Shown in pieces: positions 1 through 7,938 of a stretch of DNA of 64,000 bases. A program made the position numbers and the translations under genes. Below the pieces are notes generated by a model. The model was not told the origin of the DNA. It ran no database searches and saw only the letters and a list, made by a program, of their open reading frames with translations. This DNA comes from Paenibacillus faecis (GTDB lineage Bacteria > Bacillota > Bacilli > Paenibacillales > Paenibacillaceae): NCBI RefSeq assembly GCF_008084145.1, contig NZ_VSDO01000004.1, positions 324,202 to 388,201 on the forward strand. Reading direction: 5' to 3'. Every line of letters begins with the position of its first letter. Positions within the stretch are counted from its first letter, which is position 1.

Positions 1-156
1 TCCTCTACCGAAGGGGGCATGCCGACGGGGGGATGGACGACCGCGCCTGCGGTTCAACCGGCGGCCGTTTCTACGGCATCCGACGTGAAAACCTACACTC
101 CGCAAGGAACGGTACAGTCCGTGTCCGCCGAGCCGAGCATTTCCTTCCGGGTGTGA
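1..156 (+). CDS. C-terminal end of an unidentified protein (truncated by window edge)
   Basis: Frame 1 is open from the first base to a TGA at 154-156 and gives 51 residues rich in Thr, Ala, Pro, Ser and Gly, ending in SISFRV. The composition looks like an extracellular linker or a disordered tail, but nothing identifies the family. A strong hairpin terminator follows about 35 bases later, which supports this as the true 3' end of a gene. The function cannot be told from this fragment. Confidence 0.55.
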   Translation, partial: SSTEGGMPTGGWTTAPAVQPAAVSTASDVKTYTPQGTVQSVSAEPSISFRV

Positions 157-192
157 CGGCCGTCCTGGGTCAGCAGACCGTTGCTCGCAAAT

Positions 193-222
193 GAAAAAAA
201 CCGCCTTTAAGCGGTTTTTTTC
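193..222. terminator. Bidirectional intrinsic terminator
   Basis: A-tract, ACCGC, a short CTTTAA loop, GCGGT, then a T-tract. The perfect stem with flanking A and T runs can end the partial gene at 1-156 and also the convergent DUF4261 gene. Confidence 0.85.
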
Positions 223-265
223 ATGCCGATTGCTTCAGGTACCTATCTTTTATCTGAAGTTCACC

Positions 266-1411
266 TCAAAACGGAATCTTCAGGCTTTCCCCTTCCACAT
301 AGACCCCTTCCGAGCGGGTGATCGGCAGCTTCTCTTCCTCCGAAAAGCCGATGGTTTCCCCATCCCGCAAAGTGACATTTTGCTCAACGACATAAAGAGA
401 AATATCGATCAAGAAGTCGCGGAGCTCGGCCGGCGTCGTTGGGCTGTCCAGCACCTCGATCTCATCCTTGCCGAAGGCCTTCAGCCCGCAAGTATAACCG
501 CTGAGGCCTTTTTCGCTTCCGACCAGGCCGAAGTGGACCAGGTTCATCAGAGGGACGGTATCCTCGGTTTTCAAGAGCTCCACCATATCCAAATAGAACC
601 GGGGTTCGAACACGGTGCCGGACATGTAGAGGCCGACCGCATTCGGGAGCTTCAGACAGCTGGCGGCCAGCTTCGCGTACAATTTGCCGCTGTCGATCGG
701 AGAGCCCGACTTGCTGAACACGGCGACGATGATCTGAGCGACATGGGTCGCGGTAACCTCGGCCGCCTCCCGCCACAGGTAGTTCCCCTGTGCGTAAAAA
801 TCGGCTTCCCCATCCGGAATGGGGGCATCGATAAAACTCAGCGCGAGCATGCAGCCCTCCGCCTCAAAAACGAGAATCCCCTCTTTTTCCCCGGCGGCTT
901 GCGGCTCATCTTCATCGGCCGCGGAGGTGGAGATATTCCAATCCTGCAGGAGATTCGCTTTAATCTGCTCCATATCGCATTCGGTGGAATTCAACAGGAC
1001 GAAGCCGTTGAAAACCCCCGATTTATCCTCCTCCTGCTTCTGAACCCCATCGGAACTTTCCCCGGCCTGCGCCCGGGCCTGCTCTATTTCGGCCGCCCGC
1101 TGCATCCAGTAAGCGCGGATCATCTCCACCATGGCGATGGCGTCCTCCTCGGCGGTAGCGGGGTTGTAAGGCTGCATCTCGCTGAAAATATGACCGCAAT
1201 GCTCCGTGTCGGCCGGGCTTTCATAGCCGCCGCAGACGCCCAGGAGCCATTTGCCGAGCAGATTCTTCTTGTACTTGAATATGTAATAGTGCATATCGTG
1301 GCGGTCGAATTCCCCCGCGATTTCGATTTTGGCCGGCTCCTTCCCGAGCTCGTTTTCGTGCGCCAGCCAATCCACCATGGATTGCAGGGCCGCTTGCCGT
1401 TGGGCTGTCAT
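266..1411 (-). CDS. DUF4261 domain-containing protein
   Basis: A 381-residue soluble protein with no signal peptide or membrane segment. The region from about residue 130 (GFVLLNSTECDMEQI) to the C-terminus resembles the DUF4261 family, whose biochemical role is unknown to me. The first 100 residues (short Cys/Gly stretch GVCGGYESPADTEHCGHIF) form a separate N-terminal part. Residues 110-130 are acidic and Gln/Glu-rich, like a linker. The ATG at 1411 follows GGGAGAGGAATTT, a good ribosome binding site. The gene stands alone, with its own promoter upstream and the shared terminator at 193-222 downstream. DUF4261 proteins sometimes occur with toxin or immunity-like proteins in other genomes, but nothing here shows such a link. 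Confidence 0.7.
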   Translation of the reverse strand: MTAQRQAALQSMVDWLAHENELGKEPAKIEIAGEFDRHDMHYYIFKYKKNLLGKWLLGVCGGYESPADTEHCGHIFSEMQPYNPATAEEDAIAMVEMIRAYWMQRAAEIEQARAQAGESSDGVQKQEEDKSGVFNGFVLLNSTECDMEQIKANLLQDWNISTSAADEDEPQAAGEKEGILVFEAEGCMLALSFIDAPIPDGEADFYAQGNYLWREAAEVTATHVAQIIVAVFSKSGSPIDSGKLYAKLAASCLKLPNAVGLYMSGTVFEPRFYLDMVELLKTEDTVPLMNLVHFGLVGSEKGLSGYTCGLKAFGKDEIEVLDSPTTPAELRDFLIDISLYVVEQNVTLRDGETIGFSEEEKLPITRSEGVYVEGESLKIPF

Positions 1412-1453
1412 AAATTCCTCTCCCTTGCATGAAAAATAGGTGCTTAAAGGTAC

Positions 1454-1482
1454 ATTCTACCAGTCAGCGGGAGCCGCTTCAA
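1454..1482 (-). promoter_or_regulatory. Sigma-A type promoter of the DUF4261 gene
   Basis: On the minus strand TTGAAG (1477-1482) and TAGAAT (1454-1459) are separated by 17 bases and lie about 43 bases upstream of the ATG at 1411. Confidence 0.6.
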
Positions 1483-1528
1483 TAACAGGCGGACGAAACG
1501 ACGGCTTTAGCTTGACACCATTTTACAT

Positions 1529-1943
1529 ATGACGACAAACCTTTTGATGAAATCAAAAGTTTGGTTAAAGAGGGCAGTGCCCGTTACCTTGGCGGGTGGT
1601 TCCATCCTGCTGTCCAAGGGAATCGAGCTGTACCAGCTTCCCAAAATCAAGCAGCTTGTGGATTCGGGGAAATACTTCGACCCGGGCCAGGCCATGACCC
1701 GCGCCGAACTGGCCGCCATGCTGGCCGGGCGCTCCCGGCCGACGCCGGCGGATGCGGCCGACGCCGGCGGATGCGGCCGACGCGGCGAGCATCCCGGCCT
1801 GGGCGGCGCCATCCGTCAAGGCGGCCCTCGGGACGGGCCTGTTGACGGGCGATCCGGACGGCCGCTTCCGTCCGGATCAGGCGGTGACCGGCGCCGAAGC
1901 CGCCGTGGCGGTCTACCGGCTGCAGGAGGGCCTAAACCGGTAA
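1529..1943 (+). pseudogene. Frameshifted S-layer homology (SLH) protein remnant
   Basis: Two reading frames together encode SLH sequence. The first (from 1529) ends its SLH part with DSGKYFDPGQAMTRAELAAM. The second (through 1943) reads TGLLTGDPDGRFRPDQAV, a classic SLH core. They are joined out of frame by a 19-bp tandem duplication at 1741-1778. Deleting one copy fuses the frames into a continuous protein of about 131 residues. No convincing signal peptide or ribosome binding site is visible. A further SLH-like stretch in another frame around 1531-1590 suggests more than one lesion. It may be a decayed fragment of a larger surface protein, or a phase-variable gene. Confidence 0.7.
1741..1778. 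repeat. 19-bp perfect tandem duplication causing the frameshift
   Basis: GACGCCGGCGGATGCGGCC occurs twice head to tail, and a third partial copy (GACGC) follows. Because 19 is not a multiple of three, the duplication shifts the SLH frame by one base. Confidence 0.95.
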
Positions 1944-1973
1944 GCGGCGTGGCTTACCGGTATTTAAACCCAT

Positions 1974-2021
1974 GAAGGTTTCCTTAGGACATGTAGTTAA
2001 TGTCTTAAGGAAACCTTTTTC
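1974..2021. terminator. Intrinsic terminator after the SLH remnant
   Basis: AAGGTTTCCTTAGGACA pairs with TGTCTTAAGGAAACCTT across a short loop, and a T-tract follows. A smaller inverted repeat (ACCGGTAAGC / GCTTACCGGT) lies just upstream at 1936-1961. Confidence 0.8.
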
Positions 2022-2048
2022 GCTTGGGGGCGGACACCTGGGAGTGAG

Positions 2049-2236
2049 AATTCCTGCAAATCTGCAGGCTTTTCTCTGGCTGAAGGCCCAATCTGCGCAA
2101 ATTCCTGCAAATCTGCAGGCTTTTTTAGCGAAATCGTCCCGTTGGGTCCAAATCGCTAAAAATTCCTGCATTTTTGCATTTATTTCGCTTCGGGCCCTCC
2201 AAGAGGGGAAAAATTCCTGCACATTTGCATCTTTTT
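2049..2236. repeat. Four-unit intergenic element, family A, copy 1
   Basis: Four units of AATTCCTGCA..TGCA..TTT sit at 2049-2073, 2100-2124, 2161-2185 and 2212-2236. Units 1 and 2 carry CAAATCTGCAGG; units 3 and 4 carry the inverted version (CCTGCAnATTTGCA type). Unit centres are 2061, 2112, 2173 and 2224, symmetric about 2142.5 (spacing 51/61/51). TAGCGA and TCGCTA arms also flank the centre. Short reading frames here are only the repeat translated. Confidence 0.85.
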
Positions 2237-2264
2237 GCTCGACCGTATCGACACGTCTTCACCT

Positions 2265-2690
2265 CGCCAGCCTACCCGCCCTACCTGATCACCCGCTCAA
2301 CCTGACCACCCTACGCACCTGATCAGCCCGCCCGACCAGACCAGCCTAACGAATCTGACCAACCCGCTCAACCTGACCAGCCTACGAACGTGATCAACCC
2401 GCTCAACCTGACCACCCTACGCACCTGATCAGCCCGCCCGACCAGACCAGCCTAACGAATCTGACCAACCCGCTCAACCTGACTAGCCTAACGAACCTGA
2501 TCAACCCGCCCGCTCAACCCGCTCAACCCGCTCAACCCGCTCAACTCGCCCAACCTCCCCTACATCCCTTACATCCCCCTATCTACTTACTCTACCTTAC
2601 CTATCTTACCTACCTAATCTTACCTACCTAATCTTACCTACCTACTTCCCCCACCTTACCCACCCTTCATCTCGGTTGCCCGCCTAACCG
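2265..2690. repeat. Degenerate low-complexity tandem array
   Basis: A pyrimidine-rich tract built from variants of CCCGCTCAACCTGACCA. A 106-bp higher-order unit repeats almost perfectly (2292-2397 and 2398-2503). CGCTCAACC units follow near 2513-2550, then TTACCTACCTAATC units near 2600-2645. No coding sequence is credible. The array lies immediately 3' of the minus-strand gene at 2713-3702, so the sense strand of that transcript would be G/A-rich. Confidence 0.85.
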
Positions 2691-2712
2691 GCATGATCAC
2701 GCCGGATCGGCT

Positions 2713-3702
2713 CTACTCCACGGCCGCCCGGATCAGCGGCAGGGTGCAGCAGTGAATACCGCCGCCCATTTTGGTGATCTCGGACACCTCCACCGGGATG
2801 ACCTCGATGCCGTGCCGCGACAGCAGGTCCATCGTGTAGGCGCCGTCGGCGGAAAACAGCAGCTTGCTGGGCGAGAGGGCCAGCGCATTGATCGTGAGCG
2901 AGGGGTCCCGCGGGTCGACATGGAACAGCTCGATGTGCCGCCGATTCAGCTCGTGCAGGAACCAATAGGGCAGGAGGGAGATATTCACCAGCGCCTTGTT
3001 CCGGTCGATCATCAAAAAGGCCTCGTCGAGATGGATTATCGAAGCCGGCAGGTCGACCGTAAGCAGCTCGATCTCCTGCAGCGCCAAAATCTGCCGAAGC
3101 TGGTGGATGCCTTCGGGATTCACGCGCTCCGAACGGCCGATTACGGCGGTACGCCGGTCCAGCATGATGAAGCTCCCGCCCTCGGCGAAGCCGTGCCCCT
3201 GAACGCTCCCGAGGAGCGGCATGCCTATCCGGCTGAGGGTTTGCGCGGCCAGGCGGGTCTCGCCGTAGCGGATATATAACGCGAAGCGGGATAGCACCAC
3301 CCCGCCGGGGATGACCATTCCGAGATCCCGGGTAAACATGGCTTCCGGCCAGGCATCCGCGGGACCCTCCAGGGGAACGACCCGGACGCCTTCTTTTTCC
3401 AGGGCCGAGGTTAATCCGTCATGCTGGCGCTGAAGGAGGTCCAGGTTCGGTGGGCCCCCGCTGCCGTCCTGGCTCCCCCTGCCCCGGATCCGATTCAGCA
3501 GGAGCGGCCCGGACTCGATCCGTCCGGCCGCCCCGTGCAGTTTCAAAACTTCTTCGCCCGGGCGGTGCATGAGGATCCGATCGATTCGCCCGACCGGATT
3601 ATCCGTACCCCAAGGCTGCCCCCAGATCGACGCCAGGAGTTTACGGTCGTGGAACGGTTCTTTCACCAACTTGCGCGACATTACCGGAAAAGGGGATGAC
3701 AT
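2713..3702 (-). CDS. Amidinotransferase/dimethylarginine dimethylaminohydrolase-fold enzyme
   Basis: A 329-residue soluble protein of the guanidine-modifying superfamily (DDAH, arginine deiminase, amidinotransferase). Visible active-site signatures in order are MFTRD near residue 120, HGFAEGGSF near 170 (acidic substrate-binding residues), IIHLDEAF near 230 (catalytic His) and GGGIHCCTLPL at the C-terminus with the nucleophilic Cys at about residue 318. The family hydrolyses or transfers guanidino groups of arginine derivatives through a covalent Cys intermediate. The exact substrate cannot be read from sequence; a DDAH-like hydrolase is likeliest. The gene stands alone, divergent from the GntP operon across a 417-base region. 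Confidence 0.8.
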   Translation of the reverse strand: MSSPFPVMSRKLVKEPFHDRKLLASIWGQPWGTDNPVGRIDRILMHRPGEEVLKLHGAAGRIESGPLLLNRIRGRGSQDGSGGPPNLDLLQRQHDGLTSALEKEGVRVVPLEGPADAWPEAMFTRDLGMVIPGGVVLSRFALYIRYGETRLAAQTLSRIGMPLLGSVQGHGFAEGGSFIMLDRRTAVIGRSERVNPEGIHQLRQILALQEIELLTVDLPASIIHLDEAFLMIDRNKALVNISLLPYWFLHELNRRHIELFHVDPRDPSLTINALALSPSKLLFSADGAYTMDLLSRHGIEVIPVEVSEITKMGGGIHCCTLPLIRAAVE

Positions 3703-3869
3703 GGGCAGGACTCCTTTGGCACAAAATGGACGAGGCAGGGTCTTCTAATCATCAGCTTTCCCGCCAACCCGAAAATATAACAGGGAAGATGGCCGGGGCT
3801 AAAGGGCCGGGTGAGGCTGGTGCAATGCGATCGTCAAATTTGGAGCGTGAAAATAAAGTTTTTTATGAC

Positions 3870-3885
3870 TTGTGCATATGCACAA
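3870..3885. promoter_or_regulatory. 16-bp perfect palindrome, candidate CdaR operator
   Basis: TTGTGCATATGCACAA is perfectly symmetric and ends about 21 bases upstream of the -35 of the GntP promoter. The CdaR gene sits at the far end of the same locus, so CdaR binding is the natural inference. The assignment rests on position, not on a motif match. The rest of 3703-4119 holds the promoter and an untranslated leader with no gene. Confidence 0.55.
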
Positions 3886-3906
3886 AATTATTCAGAGTTT
3901 CATCAA

Positions 3907-3948
3907 TTGTTCTAAGGCGGCGATGCTCTTATACTGAAAGCGTATCCA
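3907..3948 (+). promoter_or_regulatory. Promoter of the GntP operon with overlapping cre-like site
   Basis: TTGTTC (3907-3912) and TATACT (3930-3935) are separated by 17 bases. CTGAAAGCGTATCCA at 3934-3948 matches the CcpA cre consensus WTGNAANCGNWNNCW at every constrained position except the first. Its location at the transcription start implies catabolite repression. Confidence 0.6.
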
Positions 3949-4119
3949 AATGAAAGGGCTTCACGACGATAGATGAAAGGGGTTGCAAAACGAAGCGCAT
4001 AGAGACGGCATGCATGAATTCGGCAACCAGCACATGTGAAACTTACCACAAGAACCAATAGAGAAGCCGGAAATAGCGAAAACCGGATAAAAGAACAAAA
4101 ACGGCAAGGAGGAACTATC

Positions 4120-5421
4120 ATGGCAACCGCAATTGAGATTAGCTGGATTGGCGCGTTGATCGGTTTGGCGCTGGCCATTATATTGATTTTGTTAAAGCTC
4201 GCACCCACGTATTCGTTGATTTTGGGGGCGATTGTAGGCGCTTTTATCGGCGGGGCGGACTTTGCGGAAGCCGTCGGCATCCTGATTTCCGGAACCCAAA
4301 GCGTGATGGGCACGGTCGTCCGGATCATCGCGGCCGGCGTGTTCGCAGGGGTGATGATGGAGTCGGGGGCGGCGGAGACGATCGCCAAGGTCATTGTGGA
4401 CAAGCTGGGGGGAACGAAAGCCATGCTGTCGCTGGCCTTGGCCACGATGATCATTACCGCCGTCGGGGTCTTTATTCCCGTAGCGGTGCTGATCGTCGCC
4501 CCGATCGCTCTGTCGGTCGGTCATAAAATGGGCTATTCCAAAGTGGCCATGCTGGTCGCTTTATCGGGTGGCGGCAAGGCGGGGAACATCATTTCCCCGA
4601 ACCCGAACACGATTGCGGCGGCCGGCGGCTTCAAGCTGGATGTGAACCAGGTTATGATCGGCGGATTGGTCCCGGCGCTCTTCGGAGTGGCCGTGGCGGT
4701 CATTTTGGCCTCCGTGATGAAATATAAAGGAACCAAGGTGACGGATGCCGAAGTGGCCGAGCTGGAAAAAGCGAATGCAGCGCAGCTGCCCGCTTTGTCA
4801 AAAGCTTTGGTCGCCCCGCTCATCGCGATCGTGCTGCTTATGATCAGTCCGATCGGCTCGATGCTGGGGATCGACGCTCTCGCTTCCTTAAAAATCGATT
4901 CCTTGTTCATTCTCCCCTTTGCGGGGATCATCGGAACGTTGGCATTGGGCAAGCGCACTAAAATTTTGGACTACTGCGGGGCCGGTTTGAACCGGATGAC
5001 CCCCACGATTCTGATCATCATCGGCGCCGGGGCCATCGGCGGCCTGATTACCGCTTCGACTTTGCCGGCACAAGTGGTGGCGCTGGTCGAATCCTCGGGA
5101 ATTTCGGGCACCTTCCTGGCTCCGATCGCCGGCGTACTGATGGCTGCGGCCACCGCGTCGACGTCCACCGGCGTCATTTTGGCGACAGGGTCGTTCTCGC
5201 ACGCGATTTTGAATACCGGCGTAGCGCCTTTATCGGCCGCGGTCATGACCCATGCCGGGGCGACGGTCATCGACCATCTGCCGCACGGCACGTACTTCCA
5301 CGTGACCCGGGGCGCGATGAACATGAGCATGAAAGACAGAATGAAGGTCGCCCTTTACGAAAGTATGGTCGGTTTGACGATGACGATTGTAGCGGTTGTG
5401 CTTTACGGATTTATGATATAA
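4120..5421 (+). CDS. GntP-family permease (gluconate/glycerate type)
   Basis: A 433-residue polytopic membrane protein of the GntP family of proton-coupled sugar-acid importers, with about 12 hydrophobic segments. The SGGGKAGNIISPNPNT stretch near residue 150 and the HAGATVIDHLPHGTYFH stretch near the C-terminus are typical. I chose the ATG at 4120 because AAGGAGGAA lies just upstream; the frame also opens at 4036 without a ribosome binding site. It is co-transcribed with glycerate kinase 21 bases downstream, and a CdaR regulator lies convergent beyond. Glycerate, gluconate or a related hydroxy acid is the likely substrate; the genes do not separate these. Confidence 0.85.
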   Translation: MATAIEISWIGALIGLALAIILILLKLAPTYSLILGAIVGAFIGGADFAEAVGILISGTQSVMGTVVRIIAAGVFAGVMMESGAAETIAKVIVDKLGGTKAMLSLALATMIITAVGVFIPVAVLIVAPIALSVGHKMGYSKVAMLVALSGGGKAGNIISPNPNTIAAAGGFKLDVNQVMIGGLVPALFGVAVAVILASVMKYKGTKVTDAEVAELEKANAAQLPALSKALVAPLIAIVLLMISPIGSMLGIDALASLKIDSLFILPFAGIIGTLALGKRTKILDYCGAGLNRMTPTILIIIGAGAIGGLITASTLPAQVVALVESSGISGTFLAPIAGVLMAAATASTSTGVILATGSFSHAILNTGVAPLSAAVMTHAGATVIDHLPHGTYFHVTRGAMNMSMKDRMKVALYESMVGLTMTIVAVVLYGFMI

Positions 5422-5442
5422 AAAGACAAGGGAGTGGACGCG

Positions 5443-6579
5443 ATGGGAACCAAATTTGTACTGGCACCGGATTCGTTTAAAGAAAGCATGACGGCAAAAG
5501 AAGTGTGCGAGGCGATGGAAGCGGGGATCAAAAGAGCGATTCCCGACGCGGAGTGCATTCATGTCCCCATGGCGGACGGCGGAGAAGGCACCGTCCAGTC
5601 TCTGATCGACGCTACCGGCGGCACCTTGATTCAGAAGGAGGTGACCGGCCCGCTCGGTACCCCGGTGCTTGCGCAATACGGCATTTTGGGCGACGGAAAG
5701 ACAGGGGTCATTGAGATGGCGTCCGCCAGCGGCATTCACCATGTGACCAAGGAGACGAAAAACCCGCTGATCACGACCACCTACGGGACAGGAGAACTCA
5801 TTCGGGATTGCCTCGAAAGAGGCATTACGGAAATTATCCTCGGCATCGGCGGAAGCGCTACGAACGATGGCGGCACGGGGATGGCGGCGGCGCTCGGGTA
5901 CCGGTTTCTGGACAAATCCGGCGAGGAACTGCCGCTCGGCGGGGGATTCCTGGGCGAACTGGAACGCATCGATGCGTCCGGGGTGCTCCAGGGACTCCAG
6001 GACCTTCGCATTCTGGTCGCTTCCGATGTAACGAACCCGCTTTGCGGGGAACGCGGCGCCTCGGTGGTGTTCGGTCCGCAAAAAGGAGCCACCCCGAAAA
6101 TGGTGGAGGTCCTTGACCGGAATTTGTGGCATTACAGCCGAATCGTCAAAGAGCAGCTCGGAATCGAGGTGGCGGACGTTCCCGGAGCGGGGGCCGCAGG
6201 CGGGCTGGGGGCCGGGCTTCTCGCTTTCACCAAGGCCACGATGAAGAAAGGCATCGAAATCATGATCGAATATACCGGCTTGAAAGAAAAACTCCGGCAG
6301 GCGGACTACTGCTTTACGGGCGAGGGCGGCATCGACTTCCAAACCAAGTTCGGCAAAGCGCCTTACGGTGTGGCCCAGGCCGCCAAAAGCGTGAATCCCC
6401 GGCTGAAGGTGATCGCCCTGGCCGGGTATGTGGGTCAAGATGTGGAGACGTTGTACGAGGAAGGGTTTGACGCCATTTTCGGCATCGTGCCCGGAGCCTC
6501 CGATCTCGAAAGCCTGCTTGCGCGGGGCCAAGAAAATGTGGCCCGTACGGCGGAAAGCATCGCCCGCTTGTTAAAATAG
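5443..6579 (+). CDS. glxK: Glycerate kinase (GarK/GlxK family)
   Basis: A 378-residue cytoplasmic kinase that phosphorylates D-glycerate with ATP, feeding lower glycolysis. Family signatures include KFVLAPDSFKESM at the N-terminus, MADGGEGT near residue 45, ILGIGGSATNDGG near 140 and VPGAGAAGGLGAG near 250. Length is normal for the type-1 family. The ATG at 5443 follows AAGGGAG; a GTG at 5434 in the same frame overlaps that site and is less likely. Pairing with a GntP permease and a CdaR regulator is a common arrangement for sugar-diacid or glycerate use. Confidence 0.9.
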   Translation: MGTKFVLAPDSFKESMTAKEVCEAMEAGIKRAIPDAECIHVPMADGGEGTVQSLIDATGGTLIQKEVTGPLGTPVLAQYGILGDGKTGVIEMASASGIHHVTKETKNPLITTTYGTGELIRDCLERGITEIILGIGGSATNDGGTGMAAALGYRFLDKSGEELPLGGGFLGELERIDASGVLQGLQDLRILVASDVTNPLCGERGASVVFGPQKGATPKMVEVLDRNLWHYSRIVKEQLGIEVADVPGAGAAGGLGAGLLAFTKATMKKGIEIMIEYTGLKEKLRQADYCFTGEGGIDFQTKFGKAPYGVAQAAKSVNPRLKVIALAGYVGQDVETLYEEGFDAIFGIVPGASDLESLLARGQENVARTAESIARLLK

Positions 6580-6591
6580 AACTCATAAAAA

Positions 6592-6621
6592 AGGACGTCC
6601 ACCGAATCCGGCGGACGTCCT
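6592..6621. terminator. Bidirectional terminator between glycerate kinase and CdaR
   Basis: AGGACGTCC pairs with GGACGTCCT across a 12-base loop. It has an A-tract on the left and TCTTATTTT on the right, serving the two convergent genes. Confidence 0.8.
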
Positions 6622-6622
6622 C

Positions 6623-7657
6623 TTATTTTGCCCGGTAAACCAGCATGAACAACAGCTCCACAAGCTCCAGCAGGTTCTTCGGATCTTTCCCCGTTGTTTT
6701 ATGGATCCGGCTTAACCGGTAATTCAGCGTATTGCGGTGGATGATGAGCCGGCCCGCCGTTTCATTGGCATTCAGGTTGCACTGAAGGTAGACCTGGAGC
6801 GTTCGGATCAGCTCTTCGTTCTTCTCGAGCAAATGAGCGAGCCTTTCGGCTTTGGGGTCGTTCTTCTGCTTTTGCAGCTTCGCCATATCCGCGATGAATT
6901 CGCACTCGGCGTAGGCCAGTCTTTTTCGCTGAAAAAAGACCCCCTTCAGCACGCGCATCGCCGCCCTCGCCTGGCTGTACCCGGCTGCGACCGTCTCGTT
7001 GCGGTGGCTGACGGTCATAAACGCCTCCGGATACAAGTCCGCGATCCGTTCCTGGAGCGCCTCCACCGGTCCATCCTCCTGTATGACGAGGCAGAGCGAG
7101 TGGCCGGACGGCTTGAAGGAAGGGAGATCGGCGACCGGCTCTTCGGCCATCTCATCCGGCGCTTCCATATATATGATCCGGGAAGGCTTCGCCAACTGAA
7201 TCCCGTATACCGAGGCCTGCTCCGCCAGTTCCTTGGTATAGGCGGTTTCCGGATCGGTGATGACCTGAAAAAACTCCTGCTTGAGGGCGTTTTTCAGGTT
7301 TTCCCGCTCGAGGGCCATACTCTGCTCAATGAGCAGGATCACCGCGGAACGCAAAAGATTCCCGAACGGCCTCGTTTCCGCGACCTCGCCGCTGATTCCC
7401 ACCACGCCGACAATGCGGCCGTTCAATTCGATCGGCAGGTTGATGCCTTTTTTGACGAATCGCTCGTCCTTCGTAATATCGACGCCTTTCTTTTGCCGAA
7501 TCGCCTCTACCGCTCCATGATGCAGGGTGCCGATCCGTTCCTTGTTCCCGCTGCCGATGATCCTGCCCGTATGATCCATAATGTTGATGTTATACGGAAT
7601 GTCCTTCATCATCCTGTCCACAATGTTTTGAGCCTGAACCGGCGTTAATTCATACAT
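6623..7657 (-). CDS. cdaR: CdaR-family sugar diacid/glycerate regulator
   Basis: A 344-residue transcription factor. Residues 1-135 form the putative sugar-diacid recognition domain (starts LTPVQAQNIVDRMM, with NIMDHTGRIIGSG and VVGISGEV). The middle is a GGDEF-like PucR spacer. The C-terminal 60 residues are the PucR/CdaR helix-turn-helix (NANETAGRLIIHRNTLNYRL). In E. coli CdaR activates glycerate, galactarate and glucarate genes in response to the acid. Here it converges on GntP and glycerate kinase, which are its probable targets through the palindrome at 3870-3885. Confidence 0.85.
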   Translation of the reverse strand: MYELTPVQAQNIVDRMMKDIPYNINIMDHTGRIIGSGNKERIGTLHHGAVEAIRQKKGVDITKDERFVKKGINLPIELNGRIVGVVGISGEVAETRPFGNLLRSAVILLIEQSMALERENLKNALKQEFFQVITDPETAYTKELAEQASVYGIQLAKPSRIIYMEAPDEMAEEPVADLPSFKPSGHSLCLVIQEDGPVEALQERIADLYPEAFMTVSHRNETVAAGYSQARAAMRVLKGVFFQRKRLAYAECEFIADMAKLQKQKNDPKAERLAHLLEKNEELIRTLQVYLQCNLNANETAGRLIIHRNTLNYRLSRIHKTTGKDPKNLLELVELLFMLVYRAK

Positions 7658-7938
7658 CGCTTCGTCCCCTTCGTAATTTCCCTGGTTCGATTGTAAACAT
7701 GCGGCCCGAACTTTTCAATGAACCGTGCCGGGGAGACATAAACCTCCCATAAGGCGTTATTGCCAGCGCTTTCTCCTCGACTTATCACCCTCATAATAAA
7801 CGGTTATCACAATTTTTAACGGATTTTTTCGTAGGATGGCGTAGGATTCCGTAGTCGTTCCTGTACGGTGAGTTTACTACGTAACAAATCATAACATCGG
7901 TCCAGGCAGTGACGGATTTTAGAAGGGAGGGACTCAAA

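Noticed and set aside
191..1432. Long plus-strand open frame opposite the DUF4261 gene
   Set aside because: The minus-strand frame has a promoter, ribosome binding site and family similarity; the plus-strand product is Arg/His/Pro-rich antisense sequence.
1512..1540. TTGACA before the SLH remnant as a promoter
   Set aside because: No -10 sequence lies at an acceptable distance.
2049..2236. Short peptides with MQEF or ICRNF-like repeats in family A elements
   Set aside because: They are only translations of the repeat units, recur at every A copy, and have no ribosome binding site.
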